A program made the position numbers and the translations under genes. From Betaproteobacteria bacterium (lineage in GTDB: Bacteria; Pseudomonadota; Gammaproteobacteria; Burkholderiales; Burkholderiaceae_C), in assembly GCA_009923345.1 (NCBI GenBank), contig RFTR01000112.1:1-6615 (forward strand): a stretch of 6,615 bases of DNA. The letters are read 5' to 3'. The notes below the pieces were generated by a model that worked only from the letters and a program-made list of their open reading frames with translations, was not told the DNA's origin and did no database searches. Of the stretch, positions 1-6,182 are shown piece after piece. How positions within the stretch are numbered: position 1 is the first letter of the stretch; every line of letters starts with the position of its first letter.

Positions 1-30
1 GCAGCAACCGCTTTGAAAGGCATGCAATGA
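1..30 (+). CDS. Possible C-terminal tail of an upstream gene (partial)
   Basis: Reading from base 1 gives nine codons (AATALKGMQ) and then TGA at 28-30. That stop overlaps the ATG of the dehydrogenase at 27-29 in an ATGA arrangement, which is typical of translationally coupled genes in one operon. Frame 2 is closed by a stop at 14-16. Frame 3 is open but is simply the upstream extension of the dehydrogenase frame. Nine residues are too few to identify a family. If real, the gene is the operon partner of the dehydrogenase and may supply its substrate. Confidence 0.45.
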   Translation, partial: AATALKGMQ

Positions 31-779
31 ACACTCTCGATTTAAAAGGCCGCGTTGCGGTGATCACTGGCGGCGCACAAGGTATTGGCTACGCGACCAG
101 CGAGCGCATGCTGCGCTCTGGTGCCAGCGTTGTGATGTGGGATATCGATGCTGCTAAGTTAGAAGAAGCCAAAGCCTCTTTAGGCAAACTCGGTAAGGTC
201 AGCGGTTACGTGGTCGAACTCACCTCGGATGATGCAGTGGGCGCTACCACCGCACAAACCATCCAAGACAGCGGACACATCGACATCTTGGTGAACAACG
301 CTGGCATCACCGGCGGCAACGGCACCACATGGGATTTAGACCCGGAAGTATGGAAGCGTGTCATCGATGTGAACTTGATGGCGCCTTACTACACCTGTCG
401 CCATATCACACCGCATATGGTGTCCCGCGGATGGGGTCGTATTGTGAACATCGCCTCTGTCGCTGGCAAAGAAGGCAACCCCAACGCCAGCCACTACAGC
501 GCATCCAAAGCAGGCGTGATCGCGTTAACCAAATCGCTGGCGAAAGAAGTCGCGACAAAAGGTGTGTTGGTAAATGCCGTAGCACCCGCCGCCGCCAAGA
601 CAGCCATGTTTGCCACCATGGCGCAAACGCATATCGATTACATGCTCAGCAAAATTCCAATGGGGCGTTTTGTAGAGGTCGATGAAATCGCTGCGATGGT
701 CAGCTGGTTATCCAGCGAAGACTGCTCGTTTACAACGGGCTCTGTATTTGACATTACAGGCGGGCGTTCGACGTATTAA
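27..779 (+). CDS. SDR family NAD(P)-dependent oxidoreductase (FabG-like classical SDR)
   Basis: A 250-residue classical short-chain dehydrogenase, the usual length for the family, with a single Rossmann domain and expected in the cytoplasm. The cofactor motif TGGAQGIG lies at 14-21. Asp39 at the end of the second beta strand suggests NAD(H) rather than NADP(H). NNAG is at 90-93, and the catalytic tetrad is Asn116, Ser144, Tyr157 and Lys161 (YSASK). The start is supported by GAAAGG at 15-20, six bases upstream, and by the usual 'LDLKGRVAVITGG' opening. After the catalytic helix the sequence reads PAAAKTAMF where many SDRs have a Pro-Gly pair, so the substrate loop is of a distinct subtype. It ends in the family-like 'DITGGRSTY'. 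The possible ATGA overlap with an upstream gene suggests a catabolic operon, perhaps sugar-acid or hydroxy-acid oxidation, but the substrate cannot be read from the sequence. It is unlikely to be the fatty-acid FabG, because no fab genes are nearby. Confidence 0.92.
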   Translation: MNTLDLKGRVAVITGGAQGIGYATSERMLRSGASVVMWDIDAAKLEEAKASLGKLGKVSGYVVELTSDDAVGATTAQTIQDSGHIDILVNNAGITGGNGTTWDLDPEVWKRVIDVNLMAPYYTCRHITPHMVSRGWGRIVNIASVAGKEGNPNASHYSASKAGVIALTKSLAKEVATKGVLVNAVAPAAAKTAMFATMAQTHIDYMLSKIPMGRFVEVDEIAAMVSWLSSEDCSFTTGSVFDITGGRSTY

Positions 780-783
780 GGGT

Positions 784-1119
784 TTAAAAACCTAGCCCTA
801 AGTGCAAGGGCAGATACACCGCCATACCTCCGATGATGGTCAGCAGCACGTCGCGTTTAGCAAAATAAATTGCTACGCCTGCCGCTGCTGCAAACAATCT
901 TGCGTCTTGCCACGTAGTAATGAGCGCGCCTTGGCTCATCACTATTTCTGGCACGACTACAGCAGATAAGGCGGCTATCGGTGCGTATTGCAAACCTCTT
1001 TGTGCCCAATGGGGGAGTTGCCAATCTTGGTTTGACAAAAAGAAAAAGCTACGCGCCACCACCGTCACCACGCCCAAGCCAATGATCACGCCGAGCATCC
1101 AGAGGTCATCGTGGCTCAT
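784..1119 (-). CDS. azlD: AzlD family branched-chain amino acid exporter, small subunit
   Basis: A 111-residue hydrophobic protein of the size and pattern of AzlD, the small partner of AzlC. Hydrophobic segments lie roughly at 7-25, 45-62, 72-87 and 90-108. Arg23 after the first helix and the block YAPIAALSAVVVPEI at 45-59 are the recognisable family features. In Bacillus subtilis AzlCD (BrnFE in Corynebacterium) exports branched-chain amino acids or their analogues across the inner membrane; the substrate here is inferred from family. The start ATG overlaps the azlC stop in ATGA. A good ribosome site AAGGA (minus strand, bases 1132-1128) sits eight bases before it, inside azlC. It is the last gene of the def-fmt-azlC-azlD operon, and its stop lies four bases from the stop of the convergent dehydrogenase, so there is little room for a separate terminator. 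Confidence 0.93.
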   Translation of the reverse strand: MSHDDLWMLGVIIGLGVVTVVARSFFFLSNQDWQLPHWAQRGLQYAPIAALSAVVVPEIVMSQGALITTWQDARLFAAAAGVAIYFAKRDVLLTIIGGMAVYLPLHLGLGF

Positions 1120-1853
1120 GCTGGATTTCCTTGAATATGGGGCTTGATACGCTCAAGACTCAAACACAAGATAACTGCAGCAGCAATGGCAACCACAATA
1201 TTGAGTTTCAATGGCAAGGCATAGGCCATCACTGCCGCAATGCCTGCCACCGTAGAAGACACCATGCGCAAGCGCGTACTAGCCAAAGAACATTGGATTC
1301 CTAACAAACACAAAATACCTGCAAAGCCTAAGCCCCAATTAGTCGGAATAAAGTTAGCCAAGGCAATTCCCAGCAAACTAGCGCCCATCCAACTGCTCCA
1401 GTTCAAACAATCGTTGCCTGCTAAATAAGCTTCTTGGGTTAATCGCTCTTCAGGTGTTTTACCAGGGTGGTGAAAGCGCTTGGTGAACAAAACATAACTA
1501 ATGTCCGCAGTAACGTAGCCGTGCAGCAATCGCTCCCATCGTGGCAAATGAATCAGGTAGGGGCGCAAATGCAAACTGAAAACAACGAAGCGCAAATTCA
1601 CGCAAAAACCAGTGACCAAAATCACCCATGCTGGTGCGCCCGCCACGATCAGCGGTATAGCCGCTAACTGCGAACTCCCCGCGAAGACCAATAAGGTCAT
1701 AGCGATAGAGGCCCACAAGCCCATTCCCGCTTTCACCATAGACACGCCCGTCATCAAACCCCATGCAGCAATACCCAAGGCTTGGGGAGCTAGTTCACGC
1801 ATGCCTATTTTGAATTCAGGGTGCTTGTATATCTTGGGCGCCAAGAACATCAT
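1116..1853 (-). CDS. azlC: AzlC family branched-chain amino acid exporter, large subunit
   Basis: A 245-residue multi-pass inner-membrane protein of the AzlC family, the permease half of the two-subunit AzlCD/BrnFE-type exporter. Family markers are the LAPQALGIAAWGLMTG segment in the first helix (21-36), FAGSSQLAAIPLI at 57-69, and the VNLRF..FS block from 85. Hydrophobic stretches continue to the C terminus, with a polar loop around 120-140. Length is usual for the family. The ATG at 1853-1851 overlaps the fmt stop (ATGA), and a second ATG follows immediately, so translation probably depends on ribosomes finishing fmt. Met18 is a possible later start, since residues 1-17 are polar and poorly characteristic. 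Neighbouring azlD supplies the required partner. Family assignment is firm; the exported substrate (branched-chain amino acids, possibly methionine as in BrnFE) is inference. Confidence 0.95.
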   Translation of the reverse strand: MMFLAPKIYKHPEFKIGMRELAPQALGIAAWGLMTGVSMVKAGMGLWASIAMTLLVFAGSSQLAAIPLIVAGAPAWVILVTGFCVNLRFVVFSLHLRPYLIHLPRWERLLHGYVTADISYVLFTKRFHHPGKTPEERLTQEAYLAGNDCLNWSSWMGASLLGIALANFIPTNWGLGFAGILCLLGIQCSLASTRLRMVSSTVAGIAAVMAYALPLKLNIVVAIAAAVILCLSLERIKPHIQGNPA

Positions 1854-2833
1854 GGCGCAGTTACCTCACATACCGATCCCACTTTGATATCAAAACCTCT
1901 TAAAAACTCTGCCACAGGCAACCGCTTGCCACCAGCTTTTTGTAATTCGGTGATGCACAAAACGCCTTCGTCGCATGCGATACGAACACCGCTATCGTCA
2001 GCGCTCAAGACAGTTCCAGGGACATTCTTTGTAGGTTCGGTATCTGTATCTCCATTTGCAACAACGTACGCACTCCAAACCTTGATGACTTCACCATTGG
2101 CGTGAAAGGTTGCCACGGGAAATGGATGGAATGCTCGCACGCGTTGCGCGAGTTGCTTGGCGCTTAAGCGCCAATCCAATGCAGCTTCATGTTTTTCAAT
2201 TTTGTGCGCGTAGGTGATGCCATCCATTGGCTGCGGTGTACGCACCAACTTATTGAGTTGGGCATCCGCAAGCGTTCGCACAATCAGCGCGCCGCCTATG
2301 TCAGCCAATTTGTCGTGCAAGCTTGCAGTGGTGTCGTGCGGGGCAATTTCAATTTTCTGGGTTAGCAACATATCGCCTGTATCCAAACCGGCATCCATTT
2401 GCATGATGACAACGCCAGTATGCAAATCGCCTGCTTCAATAGCACGGTGAATCGGCGCCGCACCGCGCCAGCGTGGCAACAAGGAGGCGTGGATATTCAA
2501 GCAACCCAAGCGCGGCATATCCAACACCCATTGCGGCAATATCAAACCGTAGGCGGCGACCACCATCGCATCTGCTTGTGCAACTTGTAAAAACTTTTGC
2601 GCGGCTAATGCATCTTCTGGATATTTACCGTCTAGACGCAAACTGCGCGGTTGCTCCACTGCAATATGGTGTTGCAAGGCCAATGTTTTGACGGCGGAGG
2701 CCTGCAACTTCATGCCGCGTCCGGCAGGACGGTCTGGCTGCGTCAATACGCCACAAATGGTGTGGCCTACTTGGATAAGGTGTTGCAGCGCAACTGCAGC
2801 AAATTCGGGCGTGCCGGCAAACAGAATGCGCAT
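1850..2833 (-). CDS. fmt: Methionyl-tRNA formyltransferase
   Basis: A 327-residue enzyme that transfers a formyl group from 10-formyl-tetrahydrofolate to methionyl-initiator tRNA, giving the fMet-tRNA used to begin translation. The N-terminal formyltransferase domain opens with MRILFAGTPEFA, followed by the tRNA-contacting loop QPDRPAGRGMKL (32-43). The catalytic triad is Asn113, His115 and Asp151 within NIHASLLPRWRGAAP and MDAGLDTGD, matching Asn106/His108/Asp144 of the E. coli enzyme. The C-terminal OB-like tRNA-binding domain starts near residue 210, with KIEKHEAALDWRLSA and the terminal QKAGGKRLPVAEFLRG. Length is slightly above the E. coli protein, partly through the 'LDGKYPEDALAAQKFL' segment common in Burkholderiales. 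The gene starts 15 bases after the def stop with only a weak ribosome site (GAGAAA), and its stop overlaps the azlC start. No inactivating change is visible. Confidence 0.99.
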   Translation of the reverse strand: MRILFAGTPEFAAVALQHLIQVGHTICGVLTQPDRPAGRGMKLQASAVKTLALQHHIAVEQPRSLRLDGKYPEDALAAQKFLQVAQADAMVVAAYGLILPQWVLDMPRLGCLNIHASLLPRWRGAAPIHRAIEAGDLHTGVVIMQMDAGLDTGDMLLTQKIEIAPHDTTASLHDKLADIGGALIVRTLADAQLNKLVRTPQPMDGITYAHKIEKHEAALDWRLSAKQLAQRVRAFHPFPVATFHANGEVIKVWSAYVVANGDTDTEPTKNVPGTVLSADDSGVRIACDEGVLCITELQKAGGKRLPVAEFLRGFDIKVGSVCEVTAP

Positions 2834-2848
2834 GCAGTGTTTCTCGCT

Positions 2849-3355
2849 TTATTCGCCGTCGCGCAAAGCTTTGAGTAACTTGGTTTTGATACGGCCCCGC
2901 TTCAGGATAGACAAATACTCGACGAACACCTTGCCCATCAGGTGGTCGAGTTCGTGTTGTACGCAGACAGCCAGTAGGCCGTCTGCTTCTATTTCTTGGG
3001 GTTGGCCTTCTACATCTTGGGCTGTCACTTTGATAGCGGCCGCACGCTCTACCCCGTCATAGATTCCAGGCACGGACAAACACCCTTCTTCGCCTTTGAT
3101 GCGCTCTGCGCTCATCCAAGTAATGGTCGGATTGATAAGCACCATAGGCTCGTTGCGGTTTTCAGAAACGTCCATCACCACGACCCGTTCGTGCACATTG
3201 ACTTGCGTCGCAGCCAAGCCAATGCCATTGGAGTCATACATGGTTTCCAGCATATCTGCCACGAGCGTGCGAATGCGCGCGTCAATCTCTTGGACGGGCT
3301 TTGCCACGGTCTGTAATTTAGGGTCTGGGTATCGAAGAATGTCTAACTTTGCCAT
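2849..3355 (-). CDS. def: Peptide deformylase
   Basis: A 168-residue metalloenzyme, normally Fe(II) or Zn dependent, that removes the N-formyl group from nascent proteins at the ribosome, allowing methionine aminopeptidase to act. All three family motifs are intact: GIGLAATQV at 44-52, EGCLSVP at 90-96 with the metal ligand Cys92, and QHELDHL at 133-139 with metal ligands His134 and His138 and catalytic Glu135. Length and motif spacing match type I deformylases of Gram-negative bacteria. The start ATG gives the standard 'MAKLDILRYPD' opening, but no convincing Shine-Dalgarno sequence precedes it. It is the first gene of the def-fmt-azlC-azlD operon and is divergent from dprA, an arrangement also found in E. 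coli. Confidence 0.99.
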   Translation of the reverse strand: MAKLDILRYPDPKLQTVAKPVQEIDARIRTLVADMLETMYDSNGIGLAATQVNVHERVVVMDVSENRNEPMVLINPTITWMSAERIKGEEGCLSVPGIYDGVERAAAIKVTAQDVEGQPQEIEADGLLAVCVQHELDHLMGKVFVEYLSILKRGRIKTKLLKALRDGE

Positions 3356-3449
3356 GTCTAGATTGTCGTTACTTTAAAAGTTTGTGACCAACTCATAAGT
3401 CTACCCGCCCTCGGTAATTCCACAATCTTTGGCTTTGACTGGGGCCACT
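3356..3449. promoter_or_regulatory. Divergent def / dprA intergenic region
   Basis: This 94-base stretch separates two divergent operons and must hold, or lie close to, promoters for both. It is AT-richer near def and contains a short G run (3441-3444) just before the dprA ATG. I found no strong operator-like palindrome and no convincing sigma-70 promoter for dprA. The best candidate for def is given as its own entry. Confidence 0.4.
3398..3425 (-). promoter_or_regulatory. Candidate promoter of the def operon
   Basis: On the minus strand TTGTGG (3425-3420) could be a -35 element and TAGACT (3403-3398) a -10 element, with a 16-base spacer. Matches to the sigma-70 consensus are only 3 of 6 and 4 of 6. 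Transcription would begin near 3391 and give a leader of roughly 35 bases before the def ATG. This is a weak, position-based inference. Confidence 0.22.
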
Positions 3450-4643
3450 ATGCAGATGGATGAATTCGAGTTACGGGCTTGGTTGCGCTTGCTACTCACC
3501 CCAAGCATTGGTAATGAGTCTGCTCGGCGTTTGCTGACGCGCTTTGGAAGCGTTTTAGGCGTCTTTGAAGCAACAGCGTTGGAATTAACAGAAGTAGTTT
3601 CGCGTGCACAGGCCGAAGCCTTGTTACAGCCACCTGTTTTATTAGACGCACAAACCGTTCGAACAATTCAATGGCTATCGACACATCCTAAAACCTTACA
3701 TGCCCAGCGCGCCATATGGCACATAGGGCATCCTGACTACCCTGAACCACTTCTACATTTAGCAGATCCACCTTTGTTGCTATATGTCGAAGGGCAAGTT
3801 GAACAATCTCTCGGTCCAGCTGTCTCGGTGGTAGGCAGTCGCAACCCCACGCCACAGGGCAGACAAACTGCCATGCAGTTTGGGCGCGCGCTTGCAGAAG
3901 CAGGAATATGCGTCGTGTCTGGCATGGCTTTGGGTATTGACGGGGCGTCGCATCTTGGTGCACTGCAATTTACTAAGCCTCTAGGTCCGAGGTCGTCTGC
4001 TGCAGATTCATCCAGATCGGAGGCAAGTTTGTCATGTTGGACAACCGTTGGTGTTGTTGGGACAGGATTGGATCAGGTCTATCCAAAACTGCATCAAGTA
4101 TTGGCGCAAGAAGTCATAGCGCATGGTGTGTTGATCAGTGAATATCCCTTAGGCACCCCACCATTGGCCGCCAATTTTCCACAACGTAACCGATTGATTG
4201 CAGCTTTGGGGCTGGGAACTTTGGTAGTGGAAGCGGCGATGCGGTCTGGCTCGCTCATTACTGCACGTATGGCGCTCGATATGGGACGCGAGGTCATGGC
4301 TGTGCCAGGCTCTATCCATGCGATGCAATCACACGGATGCCATTGGTTGATTCGACAAGGCGCGAAACTTGTAGAAAACGTCAAAGATATTTTGGAGGAG
4401 TTGCAAATTCACATTCCCACAAACGGAGGTAATAACCCTAACGCAATTGGCTTGCAACCAACATCGCAGCCGCACCCTGTTCTAAGTCAGATGGGCTTTA
4501 CCCCCATTAGCTTGGATGCTCTGCAAATAGATTGCAAGTTAGACATTTCGGAACTGCAATCAGTATTACTAGGTTTAGAACTTGAAGGCCTTGTAGCGCG
4601 ACTACCTGGTGGTTTGTTCCAAAGGCTTGGTCCAGGGTCTTAA
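3450..4643 (+). CDS. dprA: DNA-processing protein DprA (transformation recombination mediator)
   Basis: A 397-residue DprA/Smf protein. In naturally transformable bacteria it binds incoming single-stranded DNA in the cytoplasm and loads RecA. An N-terminal helical domain (about 1-85; WLRLLLTPSIGNESARRLL) precedes the Rossmann-like core, which carries VVGSRNPTPQG near 127-137, SGMALGIDGASH at 157-168, VVGTGLD at 202-208, NFPQRNRLIA near 242-251, EAAMRSGSLITARMA at 261-275 and PGSIH at 286-290. A C-terminal winged-helix domain covers about 340-395. Between H168-LGAL and VGVVGTGLD lies an unusual serine-rich stretch (about 173-199), much longer than in the compact family members I recall. Start choice: the frame is open from a TTG at 3429; ATG 3450 has GGGG five bases upstream, and ATG 3456 (MDEFELRAW) is equally plausible. 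No strong Shine-Dalgarno is present. It is divergent from def and followed 21 bases later by smg. Confidence 0.97.
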   Translation: MQMDEFELRAWLRLLLTPSIGNESARRLLTRFGSVLGVFEATALELTEVVSRAQAEALLQPPVLLDAQTVRTIQWLSTHPKTLHAQRAIWHIGHPDYPEPLLHLADPPLLLYVEGQVEQSLGPAVSVVGSRNPTPQGRQTAMQFGRALAEAGICVVSGMALGIDGASHLGALQFTKPLGPRSSAADSSRSEASLSCWTTVGVVGTGLDQVYPKLHQVLAQEVIAHGVLISEYPLGTPPLAANFPQRNRLIAALGLGTLVVEAAMRSGSLITARMALDMGREVMAVPGSIHAMQSHGCHWLIRQGAKLVENVKDILEELQIHIPTNGGNNPNAIGLQPTSQPHPVLSQMGFTPISLDALQIDCKLDISELQSVLLGLELEGLVARLPGGLFQRLGPGS

Positions 4644-4664
4644 AAACCATGTATATTGCGGGTA

Positions 4665-5147
4665 ATGTTTGAAGTACTCGTGTTTGTTTACGAAAACTAT
4701 TGGCGCGGTGATGCGTGCCCCCAATTGCATCTCCTGGGACGCAAACTCAGCGCCGTCGGTTTTGAGATGGAAGATATCCAACAAGCCTTGCAATGGTTGG
4801 ATGGCCTTAACATCGCTTCGCACCAAACCGAACTCATTGACATACGTCAATCGATACCCAAGCAACACAGCCAATCTCCCGAAAGCCTTCGCGTTTACTC
4901 TGTCGCAGAGCAAACTCATTTGGGCGCAGCGTGTTTAGGCTTCATTCAGTTTCTTGAGTCTGCCGAAGTGCTCTCGCCTCATATGCGCGAGATCGTGCTA
5001 GACCGTGCGATGGCAGTACCCGGCCAACCGATGTCCTTAGACGATTTAAAGATCATCGTCTTGATGGTGTATTGGAGTGTGGGCTTAGAGCCCGATGCGC
5101 TCGTCTTAGACGAGCTGTGCGACGACAACGATAGAGTCGCGCATTAG
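4665..5147 (+). CDS. smg: Smg family protein (DUF494)
   Basis: A 160-residue protein of the Smg/DUF494 family, which is widespread in beta- and gammaproteobacteria next to dprA and has no settled biochemical function. The opening MFEVLVFVYENYW and the C-terminal half (LSPHMREIVLDRAMAV, then LDDLKIIVLMVYWSVG) are characteristic, and the length is typical. It ends in an acidic stretch (LDELCDDNDR). The frame is open from a TTG at 4656, but the ATG at 4665 gives the standard N terminus and is preferred. There is no good ribosome site, only GCGGGT very close to the ATG, so translation may rely on ribosomes terminating at dprA 21 bases upstream. No signal peptide or membrane segment is apparent. 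The gene faces secF rather than being followed by topA. Confidence 0.95.
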   Translation: MFEVLVFVYENYWRGDACPQLHLLGRKLSAVGFEMEDIQQALQWLDGLNIASHQTELIDIRQSIPKQHSQSPESLRVYSVAEQTHLGAACLGFIQFLESAEVLSPHMREIVLDRAMAVPGQPMSLDDLKIIVLMVYWSVGLEPDALVLDELCDDNDRVAH

Positions 5148-5176
5148 TTACGTTACTTTTTTCCTTACTAGTTACC

Positions 5177-5197
5177 AGCCAGCCACTGAAACTGGCT
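5177..5197. terminator. Weak hairpin between convergent smg and secF
   Basis: AGCCAG (5177-5182) and CTGGCT (5192-5197) form a perfect six-base inverted repeat with a nine-base loop, in the 49-base gap between the convergent genes and touching the first base of the secF stop complement. An alternative pairing uses AGCCA at 5181-5185 with TGGCT at 5193-5197. A T6 run lies at 5157-5162, but upstream of the stem when read on the plus strand, and no T-run follows the stem on either strand. It is therefore not a canonical intrinsic terminator; a modest bidirectional role is possible. Confidence 0.25.
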
Positions 5198-6153
5198 TAA
5201 ACGACAGCGCCAGAGTTGGGGTCATCCGAATCGCCCTCTACTTTCACCACTTGGCCCTTTATCAAGTCTTCGCGTTGAATACCTAGCCACATGGCAATCG
5301 CAGCGGCCACAAACACCGACGAATAAATACCAAAGCAAATACCGATGGTGAGCGCCAATGCGAAGTAGTGCAAGGTTGCACCACCAAACAACAACATAGA
5401 GAGCACCATCAGCTGCGTACAGCCATGGGTGATGATGGTGCGGCTGATCGTGGCAGTGATCGCGTTGTCAATGATTTCAACCGTTTGCATTTTGCGGAAC
5501 CGGCGGAAGTTCTCGCGGATACGGTCAAAAATCACGACTGATTCGTTCACGGAATAACCCAGCACCGCCAGCACTGCAGCCAATACTGGCAGTGAAAATT
5601 CCCACTGGAAGAAAGCAAAGAATCCCAAAATTATGATGACGTCGTGCAAGTTCGCGATGATGGCGGCGACAGCAAACTTCCACTCAAACCGAATAGCCAA
5701 ATAAATCATGATGCCGACCACCACAAAAGCCAAAGCTTTGAGGCCATCAATCGCCAACTCATCGCCCACTTGCGGTCCAACGAACTCTGTTCGCCGCAAT
5801 TGAATATTGGCGTCTGTCTCTTTTAAAGCAGATAGCACTTGCTCGCTTTGTTGTGCGGAACTTTGGCCTTTGGCAGGAGGCATGCGGATCATCACATCGC
5901 GCGCAGTTCCAAAATTTTGAACTTGAACATCATTCAAGCCCAGTTTGGCAATTTGCGCGCGCACCACATTGAGATCAGCAGCCTGTGAGTAACTAACTTC
6001 CATCAATGTTCCGCCAGTGAACTCCACCGACAAATGCAGACCACGGCTGAATAAAAAGAATACCGCCGCTATAAACGTGATGAAAGAAATAGCATTGAAT
6101 GCCACCGCGTTCTTCATAAACGGTATGTCTTTACGGATCTTAAAAAATTCCAT
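5197..6153 (-). CDS. secF: Protein translocase subunit SecF
   Basis: A 318-residue inner-membrane protein that pairs with SecD and uses the proton motive force to aid late steps of SecYEG-dependent protein export. The first membrane segment is about 17-36, followed by the conserved FTGGT (45-49) and a periplasmic domain to about 135 ending in RRTEFVGPQVGDEL (120-133). Five further membrane segments lie between about 138 and 290. The signature GYSVNESVVIFDRIRENFR is at 199-217 and TISRTIITHG follows in the next helix. Glu204 occupies the place of the key Asp213 of E. coli SecF, so the acidic charge is kept. The C-terminal tail is short and acidic. The gene begins 29 bases after secD with only a weak purine-rich ribosome site (GAAAGAA), consistent with co-transcription. 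Length is normal for the family. Confidence 0.98.
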   Translation of the reverse strand: MEFFKIRKDIPFMKNAVAFNAISFITFIAAVFFLFSRGLHLSVEFTGGTLMEVSYSQAADLNVVRAQIAKLGLNDVQVQNFGTARDVMIRMPPAKGQSSAQQSEQVLSALKETDANIQLRRTEFVGPQVGDELAIDGLKALAFVVVGIMIYLAIRFEWKFAVAAIIANLHDVIIILGFFAFFQWEFSLPVLAAVLAVLGYSVNESVVIFDRIRENFRRFRKMQTVEIIDNAITATISRTIITHGCTQLMVLSMLLFGGATLHYFALALTIGICFGIYSSVFVAAAIAMWLGIQREDLIKGQVVKVEGDSDDPNSGAVV

Positions 6154-6182
6154 GGCGCTGAGTTCTTTCTAACGATGGGGGC

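Noticed and set aside
776..801. Inverted-repeat-like sequence (GGTTT/AAACC and AGGG/CCCT) at the dehydrogenase/azlD convergence
   Set aside because: The inner stem would have a two-base loop, the outer one needs a bulge, and most of it consists of codons at the gene ends. It is too weak to call a terminator.
2974..2986. GCCGTCTG word resembling the Neisseria DNA uptake sequence, close to a dprA gene
   Set aside because: It matches only 8 of 10 bases, occurs once, lies inside conserved def codons (Ala-Asp-Gly-Leu) and has no second copy or inverted partner.
3688..3968. Several overlapping antisense open frames within dprA
   Set aside because: They show no family motifs and lie opposite strongly conserved dprA coding sequence. 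They are by-products of codon use.
4649..4672. Seven-codon mini-ORF (ATG at 4649, stop at 4670) overlapping the smg start
   Set aside because: It has no ribosome site and nothing suggests translation. Such short frames are expected by chance.
5118..5162. GCGAC/GTCGC pair near the smg end followed by a T6 run, as a possible terminator
   Set aside because: The stem is five bases with a twelve-base loop inside coding sequence, and the T-run begins 16 bases after the stem, too far for intrinsic termination.
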